Origin: Cupriavidus consociatus
GTDB taxonomy: Bacteria > Pseudomonadota > Gammaproteobacteria > Burkholderiales > Burkholderiaceae
Length of the DNA: 64,000 bases
Direction: 5' to 3'
NCBI RefSeq assembly: GCF_017814975.1
Contig: NZ_JAGIQA010000013.1
Location: forward strand, 124,001-188,000
Part shown: positions 33,889 through 42,531 of the stretch, in pieces
Layout of the letters: each line of letters begins with the position of its first letter
Position numbering within the stretch: position 1 is the stretch's first letter
The notes under the pieces: generated by a model
Database searches by the model: none
Told to the model about the DNA's origin: nothing
What the model saw: the letters and a program-made list of their open reading frames with translations, nothing else
Position numbers and translations under genes: made by a program

Positions 33889-34608
33889 GTGACACAAACG
33901 CTTTCCCCAACTACGCGCCTGCGCACCCTCGGCATGTCCGCCGGCATCGCTGCCCGGCTGCGCACCATGATCGAAGAGGGCGAGTTGCCGCCCGGCGCCC
34001 GCATCGACGAACGCGCCTTCTGCGAGACCTTCGACGTCTCCAAGACGCCGCTGCGCGAGGCGCTCAAGGTGCTGGTCTCCGAGGGACTGGTGCTGCACCG
34101 GCAATACATCGGCTACCGCGTGGCGCCGCTCGACCTGGAGGAGTTGCGCGCCACCTTCGAGACCCTGCACGGGCTCGAGGCGCTGGCCGGCGAGCTGGCG
34201 GCGCAGCGGCTGGGCGACGCCGCCATGGCAAAGCTGGAGCGGCGCCACCAGGCCATGATCGACGCGCATGCCGCGGGGCGGCGCACCGACTATTTCCGCA
34301 TCAACCAGGAAATCCACCAGCTCATCATCGACGGCGCGGCCAACCCGGTGCTGGCCGGCGTCTACGCCACGCTGATGAGCAAGGTCCACCGCGCGCGCGG
34401 CGCCGCCAATGCCGATATCCTGCGTTGGCAGGAGTCGCATGAGGAACATGAGGAAATCATGGCCGCGCTGCGCGAGCCTGGCAGGCCGCGCCTGGCGCAG
34501 GTGCTGCGCCGGCATTCCGAAAACACCGCGACCGAGGTGCTCGCCGTGGTGGCGGCTTCGCTGGCCGAGGCCGGGGCGCGCGACGCCGGCCTGAAGCATT
34601 CCGCCTGA
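33889..34608 (+). CDS. GntR-family regulator, FCD (FadR) subfamily
   Basis: About 239 residues. The start is uncertain: GTG at 33880, GTG at 33889 or ATG at 33934, none with a good ribosome binding site. The frame open to 33607 overlaps the MFS gene and is unlikely. Winged helix at about 15-75 (IAARLRTMIEEGELPPGARIDERAFCETFDVSKTPLREALKVL); FCD effector domain behind it (ETLHGLEALAGELAAQRL, INQEIHQLIIDGAANPVL, ESHEEHEEIMAAL) with Asp/His residues for a metal or carboxylate ligand. Probably regulates both the divergent transporter unit and the following FAH gene 24 bp downstream. Confidence 0.88.
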   Translation: MTQTLSPTTRLRTLGMSAGIAARLRTMIEEGELPPGARIDERAFCETFDVSKTPLREALKVLVSEGLVLHRQYIGYRVAPLDLEELRATFETLHGLEALAGELAAQRLGDAAMAKLERRHQAMIDAHAAGRRTDYFRINQEIHQLIIDGAANPVLAGVYATLMSKVHRARGAANADILRWQESHEEHEEIMAALREPGRPRLAQVLRRHSENTATEVLAVVAASLAEAGARDAGLKHSA

Positions 34609-34632
34609 ATAATCCCAAGGAAGACAACGAAA

Positions 34633-35481
34633 ATGAAACTGGTTCGAGTAGGCAATCCCGGCGCCGAGCGCCCTGGCGTGATCGATGCGGAGGGCCGCGT
34701 GCGCGACCTGAGCGGCGTGGTGGGCGAGATCGGCCCGGGCGAGCTGGCGCCCGCGGCGCTTGCGCGCTTGGCGCAGGTGGACGTGGCGGCGCTGCCTGTC
34801 ATCGAAGGCGCGCGTTTCGGGGTGCCCTGGACGGGTATCGGCAAGATCGTGGCGATTGGCCTGAACTATGCCGATCACGCCGCCGAGGCCGGCATGCCGC
34901 TGCCGGCCGAGCCGATCGTGTTCCTGAAGGCCAACAGCTCGCTGAACGGGCCGGACGATGACGTGATGCTGCCGTTCGGCTCGGAGAAGACTGACTGGGA
35001 GGTGGAGCTTGGCGTGGTCATCGGCACGGTCGCGCGCAATGTCTCGCGCGAAGAGGCACTGAACCACGTGGCCGGCTACTGCGTGGTCAACGACGTGTCC
35101 GAGCGCGAGTTCCAGATCGAGCGCGGCGGTACCTGGGACAAGGGCAAGGGCTGCGACACCTTCTGCCCGGCCGGCCCGTGGCTGGTGACGCGCGATGAAG
35201 TGGCGGACCCGCAGGCGCTGGGCCTGTGGCTGGAGGTCAACGGCGAGCGCGTGCAGCGCGGCAGCACCGCGACCATGGTCTTCGACGTGGCGACCGTGGT
35301 CAGCTATGTCAGCCGCTTCATGACACTGCTGCCAGGCGACCTGATCGCGACCGGCACGCCGCCGGGCGTGGGCATGGGCTTCAAGCCGCCGCGCTTCCTG
35401 AAGGCGGGCGACACCATGCGCCTGGGCGTGGAAGGGCTCGGCGTGCAGAGCCAGCGCGTGGTCGCCTACGGCGAGCGCTGA
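34633..35481 (+). CDS. fumarylacetoacetate hydrolase (FAH)-family enzyme
   Basis: 282 residues with AAGGAAGA ahead of the ATG. The ~70-residue N-terminal domain is followed by the FAH barrel: IVAIGLNYADHAAEAG, metal ligands in DWEVELGVVIG (two Glu) and GYCVVNDVSEREFQ (Asp), and LIATGTPPGVG. Members hydrolyse C-C bonds in 2,4-diketo acids, decarboxylate oxaloacetate or hydrate dienoates. Co-directional with the GntR gene and part of the same catabolic cluster. Confidence 0.92.
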   Translation: MKLVRVGNPGAERPGVIDAEGRVRDLSGVVGEIGPGELAPAALARLAQVDVAALPVIEGARFGVPWTGIGKIVAIGLNYADHAAEAGMPLPAEPIVFLKANSSLNGPDDDVMLPFGSEKTDWEVELGVVIGTVARNVSREEALNHVAGYCVVNDVSEREFQIERGGTWDKGKGCDTFCPAGPWLVTRDEVADPQALGLWLEVNGERVQRGSTATMVFDVATVVSYVSRFMTLLPGDLIATGTPPGVGMGFKPPRFLKAGDTMRLGVEGLGVQSQRVVAYGER

Positions 35482-35781
35482 TCAAAACTCCCGGCGCAAT
35501 CCGGACAGGGGGCGGCGTCACTCGACAAGGTGACGCCGTGACGCCGCCGTGCGTTGCGCAATGCTTCAACCCAGGTAAAAAGCGCCCGTTTCAATGGTTC
35601 CCCGTCGAAACGCTTTCACACAAAGCGTTGGGTTTCCATACAAAGCGTGCCGTGCGCGCAACGGTTCCGGTGCCGAAAACGACCGGATCGCATCGATTTA
35701 CACGAAATCACACACTTGGCATTTCGCTTGCGTTTTCTGCGTGAAATACTGGTTATACAGTTTCGCCAGAGAGCAAACGTC
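35482..35781. other. intergenic region upstream of the M20 hydrolase
   Basis: 300 bp. It holds a terminator-like hairpin (GGCGTCAC 35514-35521/GTGACGCC 35530-35537, no T-tract) and an inverted repeat CGCTTT-cacac-AAAGCG (35611-35627) that could be an operator. The M20 gene therefore probably has its own promoter. Confidence 0.45.
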
Positions 35782-37005
35782 ATGTCAGAGCACGCCCCCG
35801 AGATCGAGTCCTACCTCGGTACCACACTCAAGCGCCGCTACTGCGGGCTGGCCGACACCCTGGACAGCCGCGCCGAACTTGAAGCGATCCGGCGCAACAT
35901 TCACCAGAATCCCGAACTAGCTTTTGACGAGGTCCGTACTTCCGGCCTGGTTGCCAGCCTGCTGGAAGCGTGGGGCTTCACGGTCACGCGTGGCGTGGGC
36001 GGGACCGGCGTGGTCGGGACGCTGCAATGTGGCGAGGGCACGCGCAGTATCGGCATCCGCGCCGACATGGACGCGCTGCCGATCCACGAGCGCACAGGCC
36101 TGCCTTACGCCAGCGCCAATGCCGGCCGCATGCATGCCTGCGGCCACGATGGCCACACCGCGATCCTGCTCGGCGCGGCCCGGCAGCTGGCGCGTACGCG
36201 CAACTTCGACGGCACTGTCCACCTGATCTTCCAGCCGGCCGAGGAAATCGGCGCGGGCGGTGGCGCCGAGCGCATGCTGGCCGACGGGCTGTTCGAGCGC
36301 TTCCCGTGCGACGCGATCTTCGGCCTGCACAACCATCCGGGCGTGGAGCAGGGCACCTTCCTGTTCCGCTCGGGCCCGTTCATGGCGGCGTGCGACACCG
36401 TCACCATCACCATCCGAGGCAAGGGCGGTCATGCGGCGCGTCCGCACCAGTCGGTCGATCCGATCCTGGTGGCCGGCAGCCTGGTGATGGCGCTGCAATC
36501 GGTGGTGTCGCGCTTCGTGGACCCGAACGAGGCTGCGGTGGTGAGCATCGGCACGCTGCACGCCGGCCACGCACCCAATGTGATCCCGGACAGCGCGCGC
36601 ATGGAGATCAGCGTGCGTTCGTTCAGCCCCGATGTGCGCGCTTCGCTGGAAAACCGCATCCGCCAGCTGGCGATTTCGCAGGCCGAGGGCTATGGCGCGG
36701 TGGCGGAGGTCGACTACGTGCGCGGTTATCCGGTGCTGGTGAACAGCGAGCGCGAGACCGAGTTTGCGCGCCAGGTGGCGGAGGAACTGGTCGGCGCCGA
36801 CAAGGTGGTGTCGCAGGCCGCGCGCATCACGGGCAGCGAGGACTTTGCGTATTACCTGCAGCAGCGTCCGGGCTGCTTCGTGCGGCTGGGCAATGGTGCC
36901 AACCAGCCGCTGCTGCACAACGCGGGCTACGACTTCAACGACGAGAACCTGACAGTGGGGGCGGCGTACTGGACGCGGCTGGTGGAGCGGTATCTGGGGC
37001 GTTGA
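35782..37005 (+). CDS. M20-family amidohydrolase (hippurate hydrolase/IAA-amino-acid hydrolase type)
   Basis: 407 residues from the ATG at 35782; in-frame starts further upstream lack support. Metal-binding motifs of the M20D group: RADMDALPIHE, MHACGHDGHTAILLG and FQPAEEIGAGGGAERML, with the dimerisation lid (KGGHAARPHQSVDPI) and HAPNVIPDSARMEISVR in the middle. C-terminal SEDFAYYLQQRPGCFVRLG completes the site. It hydrolyses N-acyl amino acids such as hippurate. Placed downstream of the FAH gene and likely part of the same pathway. Confidence 0.93.
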   Translation: MSEHAPEIESYLGTTLKRRYCGLADTLDSRAELEAIRRNIHQNPELAFDEVRTSGLVASLLEAWGFTVTRGVGGTGVVGTLQCGEGTRSIGIRADMDALPIHERTGLPYASANAGRMHACGHDGHTAILLGAARQLARTRNFDGTVHLIFQPAEEIGAGGGAERMLADGLFERFPCDAIFGLHNHPGVEQGTFLFRSGPFMAACDTVTITIRGKGGHAARPHQSVDPILVAGSLVMALQSVVSRFVDPNEAAVVSIGTLHAGHAPNVIPDSARMEISVRSFSPDVRASLENRIRQLAISQAEGYGAVAEVDYVRGYPVLVNSERETEFARQVAEELVGADKVVSQAARITGSEDFAYYLQQRPGCFVRLGNGANQPLLHNAGYDFNDENLTVGAAYWTRLVERYLGR

Positions 37006-37021
37006 GCGGAGAAGGTTTTCC

Positions 37022-37150
37022 CCCCTCTCCCGCGCGCGGGAGAGGGGCCGGGGGTGAGGGCGTGCGTATGGCAAGCACGATGAGACCCAGTTCGTGGAGG
37101 CTCCGGCCCTCACCCCCATCCCTCTCCCACTTCGCGGGAGAGGGGAGCCC
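37022..37150. repeat. REP-like inverted doublet, locus 3
   Basis: Two elements in opposite orientation: CCCTCTCCCGCGCGCGGGAG plus its GGGGGTGAGGG tail (37,022-37,059), and GCCCTCACCCCCATCCCTCT with a CGGGAGAGGGG arm (37,104-37,150). Confidence 0.75.
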
Positions 37151-37177
37151 TCACGACGGCCGCCAGTGGTCGGTTTC

Positions 37178-38053
37178 CTACCGGAAGAACGCGCTCGGCG
37201 GCACGCCGAATTGCCGCCTGAACATCGTCGCGAACGCGCTGGGGCTGTCGTAGCCCAGGTCCAGCGCCACGTCGACCACCTTGCTGCCCGCGGCCAGCTT
37301 TTCCAGCGCCGCCAGCAGTCGCGCCTGCTGGCGCCATTGCCCGAAGGTCATGCCAGTCTCGCGCGCAAAGCGGCGCTGGATGGTCTTGGGATCCACACCC
37401 AGTTTTTCGCCCCAGTCCGCCAGTGTCAGCGCGGTGTCCGGTGTTTGCACGATCGCGTCGCAGATCTGGCGCAGGCCCGCGTCCATCGGGCGCGGCAGGT
37501 GCAGCGGCAGCGATGGCACCAGCAGGACTTCATCGAGCAGCAGCCGCATCAAACGCGCATCGCGCGTATCCGGTTCATAGGGCAGGGGGATATCAATCGC
37601 GGCCAGGATCAGCTCGCGTAGCAGTGGCGAGATGCCGAGCACGGTGCAGCGCTGCGGCAGGCCCGGCGCGGCATCCGGTCGGATATAAGCGGTGCGCATC
37701 TGCACGTGGCCGACCATGCGGATCCAGTGCATGGTGCCGCCCGGCATCCACATGCCGCGCGTGGGCGGCACGATCCACTGGCCTTCGTCGGTGGCCACCA
37801 CCATGACGCCGTGCACTGCGTGGATCAGCTGCGCATGCGGGTGCTGGTGCCGCCTGGTCATTTCGCCGGGCAGGTAGTCCGCGGCCATCGCGGCGACCGG
37901 CATCGGGCTGCGGTCGTAGCGGACGTAGCGCGGGGGATCGCTGTAGGTGTCCCCCGGCGTGGCGGCGGAGGGCAGCGGCAGACCGCGGACACGCCGCCGG
38001 GCCGTGGAACCGGACGGGGCGGTGTCGTCGGGGGCACGAGGGGCGCGCGGCAT
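37178..38053 (-). CDS. AraC-family regulator with cupin sensor domain
   Basis: 291 residues from the ATG at 38053 (GGAGAAAAGGA upstream); an extended frame to 38191 is unlikely. The N-terminal cupin (about 55-140) shows HQHPHAQLIHAVHGVMVV and PPTRGMWMPGGTMHWI. The C-terminal double helix-turn-helix includes TLADWGEKLGVDPKTIQRRF and VVDVALDLGYDSPSAFATMFRRQFGVPPSAFFR. It is divergent from an Fsr-type exporter gene at 128 bp and is the probable activator of that gene. Confidence 0.92.
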   Translation of the reverse strand: MPRAPRAPDDTAPSGSTARRRVRGLPLPSAATPGDTYSDPPRYVRYDRSPMPVAAMAADYLPGEMTRRHQHPHAQLIHAVHGVMVVATDEGQWIVPPTRGMWMPGGTMHWIRMVGHVQMRTAYIRPDAAPGLPQRCTVLGISPLLRELILAAIDIPLPYEPDTRDARLMRLLLDEVLLVPSLPLHLPRPMDAGLRQICDAIVQTPDTALTLADWGEKLGVDPKTIQRRFARETGMTFGQWRQQARLLAALEKLAAGSKVVDVALDLGYDSPSAFATMFRRQFGVPPSAFFR

Positions 38054-38181
38054 GTCCTTTTCTCCAAGGTTGCGGACCCATTCTCGCAGGACAGGCGCGT
38101 GCGCGCCAGCTAGCATCCAGGCTCGCAGTCCTGTCTGGCCAGCGCCCCCGCTGGCCGCTTTCCGTTTGTCGAGAGCCGCCA

Positions 38182-39423
38182 ATGAGCACAACCATCGACT
38201 CCGCGCCGTCCGGCGCCTCCGCTTCCAGCACGTCCACCACGCCGGCGCAGGCCGAACGCACCGGCTTCCGCGTGCTGTCGGCGATCAGCTTCGCCCACTT
38301 CCTCAACGACATGATCCAGTCGTTGATCCTGGCGATCTACCCGATGCTCAAGGGTGGCTTTAACCTGAGCTTCACGCAGATCGGGCTGCTGACCATGACG
38401 TACCAGGTCACCGCCTCGCTGCTGCAGCCGGTGGTCGGCCTGTACACCGACAAGCATCCCAGGCCGCATTCGCTGGCGGTGGCGATGGCCTTCACGCTCG
38501 GCGGCCTGCTGCTGCTGTCGGTGGCGCCGACCTACGGCGTGCTGCTGGTGGCGGCGGCGCTGGTCGGCACCGGCTCGTCGATCTTCCATCCCGAGTCGTC
38601 GCGCGTCGCGCGCATGGCGTCGGGAGGCCGGCACGGGCTGGCGCAATCGATCTTCCAGGTCGGCGGCAACGGCGGGAGTGCCATGGGGCCGCTGCTGGCG
38701 GCGCTGATCGTGCACCAGCAGGCCAGCCTGGCGTGGTTCTCGCTGGCGGCGCTGGTGGGCATCGTGGTGCTGTGGCGCATCGGCGGCTGGTATGCGCGCC
38801 AGCTGGCGCAGGGCGCGCGCAAGCGCAAGGCCGCTGGCGCCGCGGCCAGCCCGGTGCCGACGCGCGTGGTGATGCGGGCGTTGCTGGTGCTGATGGTGCT
38901 GGTGTTCTCCAAGTACTTCTACATGGCCAGCCTGACCTCGTACTACACCTTCTACCTGATGGAGCGCTTCGGGCTGGCGCAGCAGAACGCCCAGCTGCAC
39001 CTGTTCCTGTTCCTGTTCGCGGTGGCGGCGGGCACCATCCTCGGCGGTCCGATCGGCGACCGCATCGGGCGCAAGCGCGTGATCTGGGCATCGATCCTTG
39101 GCGTGGCGCCGTTCACGCTGCTGCTGCCGCACGTGGGCCTGGCCTGGACCACGGTGCTGACCTTCATCATCGGCTTTATCCTGGCCTCGGCGTTCTCGGC
39201 GATCCTGGTGTTCGCGCAGGAACTGATCCCCGGCAAGGTCGGCATGGTGTCGGGGCTGTTCTTCGGCTTTGCCTTCGGCATGGGCGGCATTGGCGCCGCG
39301 GTGCTGGGCGGGATGGCGGATACGCATGGCATCCGCGCGGTGTATGAGTACTGTGCCTACCTGCCGCTGCTGGGGCTGCTGACGGTGTTCCTGCCGGACC
39401 TGCGCGAGCGCGCTCACGCCTGA
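38182..39423 (+). CDS. fsr: fosmidomycin-resistance (Fsr)-type MFS exporter
   Basis: 413 residues, 12 helices. Fsr hallmarks: SFAHFLNDMIQSLILAIYPMLKGGFNLSFTQIGL at helix 1, GTGSSIFHPESSRVARMASGGRHGLAQSIFQVGGN in the central loop and GGPIGDRIGRKRVIW between later helices. Fsr confers fosmidomycin resistance and exports related compounds; the natural substrate is unknown. Probably induced through the adjacent AraC regulator. Confidence 0.92.
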   Translation: MSTTIDSAPSGASASSTSTTPAQAERTGFRVLSAISFAHFLNDMIQSLILAIYPMLKGGFNLSFTQIGLLTMTYQVTASLLQPVVGLYTDKHPRPHSLAVAMAFTLGGLLLLSVAPTYGVLLVAAALVGTGSSIFHPESSRVARMASGGRHGLAQSIFQVGGNGGSAMGPLLAALIVHQQASLAWFSLAALVGIVVLWRIGGWYARQLAQGARKRKAAGAAASPVPTRVVMRALLVLMVLVFSKYFYMASLTSYYTFYLMERFGLAQQNAQLHLFLFLFAVAAGTILGGPIGDRIGRKRVIWASILGVAPFTLLLPHVGLAWTTVLTFIIGFILASAFSAILVFAQELIPGKVGMVSGLFFGFAFGMGGIGAAVLGGMADTHGIRAVYEYCAYLPLLGLLTVFLPDLRERAHA

Positions 39424-39461
39424 CACGGCTGGCTTCCCGGGGGCTCCGGGGCAGCCAGAAC

Positions 39462-40028
39462 TCAGGCGTCGCTGGTCTCGCCGTCGCCAGGCGGCGGTTC
39501 GAACTGGCGCAGCCAGCGCCGCAGCAATGTGGCCAGCTGGGCTCGTTCCGTGGTGTTGAGTGCCTCCACCAGGCGGTGCTCGTTCTCGACGTGTACTGCC
39601 ACCGCATGATCGATGCGCTCGCGCCCGGCGTCGGTCAGTTCCACCAGCAGGCCGCGCCGGTCGTCCGGGTTGGGGCGGCGGCGCACCAGGCCCGCGCGCT
39701 CCAGGTGATCGAGCCGGTTGGTCATGGTGCCGGACGTGATCATCAGCGAGCCGATCAGCGCGCCCGGCGACAGCGCAAACGGCGGGCCGGAGCGCCGCAG
39801 CGTCGCCAGGACATCGAATTCCCACGGCTGCAGCGCCGTTTCCGCCAGCGCGGACTCGATCGACTTGCCGGTATGCCGGTTGAGCCGGCCCACGCGGCCA
39901 ATCAGGCCCATCGGCGAGGCATCCAGGTCAGGGCGTTCGCGCGCCCATTGGGCGAGGATGGTGTCGACATGGTCTGGCAAGTCGTCGGGGATGGGTGGCT
40001 GGGGTTTGCGGCGGGCTGGCATCGGCAT
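39462..40028 (-). CDS. MarR-family transcriptional regulator
   Basis: 188 residues from the ATG at 40028; an ATG at 40057 falls inside an operator copy and is less likely. Core winged helix: LQPWEFDVLATLRRSGPPFALSPGALIGSLMITSGTMTNRLDHLERAGLVRRRPNPDDRRGLLVELTDAGR, the classical MarR wing. Two TCTTGA-type operators lie between it and the divergent EamA transporter gene, implying repression of both genes, relieved by a ligand that the transporter probably exports. Confidence 0.93.
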   Translation of the reverse strand: MPMPARRKPQPPIPDDLPDHVDTILAQWARERPDLDASPMGLIGRVGRLNRHTGKSIESALAETALQPWEFDVLATLRRSGPPFALSPGALIGSLMITSGTMTNRLDHLERAGLVRRRPNPDDRRGLLVELTDAGRERIDHAVAVHVENEHRLVEALNTTERAQLATLLRRWLRQFEPPPGDGETSDA

Positions 40029-40049
40029 ATTCAGGCAGGGACGGAAGTA

Positions 40050-40061
40050 TCTTGACATCAA
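40050..40061. promoter_or_regulatory. MarR operator half, near the marR start
   Basis: TCTTGACATCAA at 40050-40061, an imperfect copy of the perfect palindrome at 40088-40101, 22 bp upstream of the marR start codon. Confidence 0.55.
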
Positions 40062-40087
40062 ACGATCTGCTTCGTAAAGTGGATTTA

Positions 40088-40101
40088 TCTTGATATCAAG
40101 A
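40088..40101. promoter_or_regulatory. MarR operator, perfect palindrome
   Basis: TCTTGATATCAAGA is a perfect 14-bp palindrome in the divergent region, 8 bp before the transporter ATG, of the type bound by MarR-family repressors. Confidence 0.7.
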
Positions 40102-40109
40102 AACTTGAA

Positions 40110-41036
40110 ATGAAGACGAATGGTTCTACCACCGCTTCTGCCGGCGTAACTTCTGCGGCTCCGGCGTATCCCGCATCCGGCGGGCTGCCGCTGCGGGACA
40201 TCCTGCTCACCGGCCTGGCGCCAGCGATCTGGGGCAGCACCTACCTCGTCACCAGCCAGTGGCTGCCGCCGGGCCAGCCGCTGCTGTCCGGCGTGATCCG
40301 CGCGCTGCCGGCCGGGCTGCTGATGCTGGCCTGGGGCCGCACCTTGCCTGCGGGCAGTTGGTGGTGGCGGGCGGCGGTGCTGGGCGTGCTCAATATCGGC
40401 TTCTTCCAGGCGATGCTGTTTATCGCCGCGTACCGCTTGCCCGGCGGCGTGGCCGCCACCGTTGGCGCGATTCAGCCGCTGATCGTGGTGGTGCTGGCCT
40501 GGGCCTGGCTGGGCGCGCGCCCCCGCACCACGGCCTGGCTGGCAGGCGTGGGCGGGTTGCTGGGGGTGGCGCTGCTGGTGCTGGGGCCGGCGGCGCGGCT
40601 CGACGCCATCGGCGTGGCCGCGGCGGCCGCGGGTGCGGCATCGATGGCGGTGGGCACGGTGCTGACGCGGCGCTGGCAGCCGCCGCACTCCCCGCAATCG
40701 CCGCTGGTGCTGACCGCGTGGCAGCTGTGCGCGGGTGGCCTGTTCCTGCTGCCGTTCGCACTGGCGCTGGAGCCGCTGCCCGGGCATTTCACGCTGGCCA
40801 ACTGGCTGGGCTATGGCTGGCTGAGCATCGTCGGCGCTGGCGTGACCTATGCGCTGTGGTTCCGCGGGGTGGGGCGCATGCCGTCGTCGGCGGTGTCGGC
40901 GCTGGGCCTGTTGAGCCCGGTCAGCGCCACCGTGCTTGGCTTCCTGGTGCTGGGGCAGGCGCTGACCGCGGTGCAGGCGGTCGGGGCGTTGCTGGTGCTG
41001 GCGAGTGTCTGGCTGGGGCAGCGCGCGGCAAACTGA
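40110..41036 (+). CDS. EamA/DMT-family transporter
   Basis: 308 residues with ten hydrophobic helices in two EamA repeats: about 30-160 (LAPAIWGSTYLVTSQWLPPG..., YRLPGGVAATVGAIQPLIVVVLAWAWLG) and 170-305 (GYGWLSIVGAGVTYALWFRG, SALGLLSPVSATVLGFLVLGQ). A metabolite exporter of the drug/metabolite superfamily, probably for amino acids or related compounds. Under apparent control of the divergent MarR gene. Confidence 0.92.
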   Translation: MKTNGSTTASAGVTSAAPAYPASGGLPLRDILLTGLAPAIWGSTYLVTSQWLPPGQPLLSGVIRALPAGLLMLAWGRTLPAGSWWWRAAVLGVLNIGFFQAMLFIAAYRLPGGVAATVGAIQPLIVVVLAWAWLGARPRTTAWLAGVGGLLGVALLVLGPAARLDAIGVAAAAAGAASMAVGTVLTRRWQPPHSPQSPLVLTAWQLCAGGLFLLPFALALEPLPGHFTLANWLGYGWLSIVGAGVTYALWFRGVGRMPSSAVSALGLLSPVSATVLGFLVLGQALTAVQAVGALLVLASVWLGQRAAN

Positions 41037-41094
41037 GTGCATGGGCACCGCCGCGGCCGCGGCGGACTGCTGCCAACCGGCGTTTTGCGGCATC

Positions 41095-41418
41095 ATGGCG
41101 GGCATGAAGTCCGCCGTGCCCACGATGCTCCCGCAGCCCCCGATGACTCCGGTCACCTCCCAACCTGTCCCGACGCCGTCCAACGCGACGCCGGCCTGCG
41201 AACGCTGCCTGGAGCTTGCCGCCGATCCACGCCGGCGTGAGCCGCCTGCTTGCCTGGCGCTGCGAAATACCGCGCCGCTGGTCAGCCAGAGCGCCGCGGG
41301 CGTCCCGTTCAGCATGCTGACCTTTGCCTGCCGCGACTGCGGCACGGTCTGGCGGCTCTATGACCGCGCCAACGAACTCTTTGTCTCCTGGGTACCGGAG
41401 CGCCCGCTGGTGCGCTGA
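41095..41418 (+). CDS. small hypothetical protein with two CxxC pairs
   Basis: 107 residues from ATG 41095 (ATG 41104 also possible). The N-terminal third is Pro/Thr-rich and probably disordered. The rest has CERCLEL and CRDCGTVWRLYDRANELFVSW, two CxxC pairs ~65 residues apart, suggesting a zinc-ribbon-like fold. I recognise no family. It lies about 60 bp after the EamA gene on the same strand. Confidence 0.6.
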   Translation: MAGMKSAVPTMLPQPPMTPVTSQPVPTPSNATPACERCLELAADPRRREPPACLALRNTAPLVSQSAAGVPFSMLTFACRDCGTVWRLYDRANELFVSWVPERPLVR

Positions 41419-41528
41419 GCATTGTTGAGCGCGCAACCGATCGGCTAAGATTGCGGCTGTCGCGCGCCGGCTGGCAGCTCTGCCCGGCGAAGGCGCGCCC
41501 CGGACTCTCTCCCCGTATTCCCGACACC

Positions 41529-42515
41529 ATGGACTTCCCCTTCCGCCCGACCCTGCTGGCAGCCACCGTTGCCGCCGGCCTGCTGGCCGCCGCTCTGCCT
41601 GCAGCCGCCGCCGACAACTACCCCAGCCGCCCGATCCGGCTGATCGTCGCCTATCCCACCGGCGGCATCAGCGACACCGTGGCGCGCGCGCTCGGCGAGC
41701 GCCTGTCGGCGCAGATGGGCACCTCGGTGGTGGTCGAGAACAAGGCCGGCGCCGGCGGCAGCATTGGCATCGACACCGTCGCCAAGGCGGCGCCGGACGG
41801 CTATACGCTCGGCTTCGCCTCGACCAGCCCGCTGACGCTGAACCCGCATGTCGGCCATGTCAACTACGATCCGCAGAAGGACGTGGCACCGGTGATGAGC
41901 GTGATGTACTCGCCGGTGCTGGTGATCGCCACCAATGGCTTCAGCGGCAAGGGCTTCGCCGACGTGGTCGGCCACGCCCTTGCCAGGCCGGGCTCGGTGC
42001 GCTGGGCGACTTCGGGACTGGGTACGGTCGGCCATGTAGTGCTGGAACAAATCAGGCAGAAGTCGAAGGCCGACATCACGCTGATCCCGTACAAGGGCGC
42101 TGGCCAGCAGATGAACGATGCGCTCGGTGGCCAGTTCGAGGTGATGAGCACCAACGCCAGCCCGGCGCTGACCCAGCATATGCAGGCCGGCCGCCTGCGC
42201 GCGCTGGCGGTCGGCGCGCCCAGGCGCCTGGAAAGCCTGCCGCAGGTGCCGACGCTGGCGGAGCTGGGCTACCCCAAGGCCAACCTGACTTCGACCTTCG
42301 GCATCTTCGCGCCGGGCAAGACTCCCACGGCGATCATCGACCGCCTGAATGCCGAGCTGAACAAGGCACTCGCCGAACCGGAAGTCCACGAGCGCCTGCT
42401 CAAGGGCGGCGAGGTGCCGACCGGCGGCACCGCGGCGCAATTCGGCAAGGCGATCCGCGAGGAGTACGCGGAGAACGCACGCATCGTCAAGGAAGCGAGC
42501 ATCAAGGCGGACTGA
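41529..42515 (+). CDS. Bug-family (TctC-like) periplasmic solute-binding protein
   Basis: 328 residues from the ATG at 41529, directly followed by a signal peptide (to about residue 26, PAAAA). Typical Bug features: NYPSRPIRLIVAYPTGGISDTVARALG, VVVENKAGAGGSIGIDTVAKAAPDGYTLGF, LIPYKGAGQQMNDALGG and GRLRALAVGAPRRLESLPQVPT. Bug proteins bind carboxylates or nicotinate-like compounds for tripartite tricarboxylate transporters or for signalling. They are massively amplified in Cupriavidus and Bordetella, and no TctA/TctB lies nearby, so this is an orphan receptor. Confidence 0.93.
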   Translation: MDFPFRPTLLAATVAAGLLAAALPAAAADNYPSRPIRLIVAYPTGGISDTVARALGERLSAQMGTSVVVENKAGAGGSIGIDTVAKAAPDGYTLGFASTSPLTLNPHVGHVNYDPQKDVAPVMSVMYSPVLVIATNGFSGKGFADVVGHALARPGSVRWATSGLGTVGHVVLEQIRQKSKADITLIPYKGAGQQMNDALGGQFEVMSTNASPALTQHMQAGRLRALAVGAPRRLESLPQVPTLAELGYPKANLTSTFGIFAPGKTPTAIIDRLNAELNKALAEPEVHERLLKGGEVPTGGTAAQFGKAIREEYAENARIVKEASIKAD

Positions 42516-42531
42516 TCCGGCCACGGCCGGC

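Noticed and set aside
40029..41345. N-terminal extension of the MarR frame opposite the EamA transporter
   Set aside because: The open frame continues antisense through the divergent transporter gene; the MarR domain needs only the part below 40,028.
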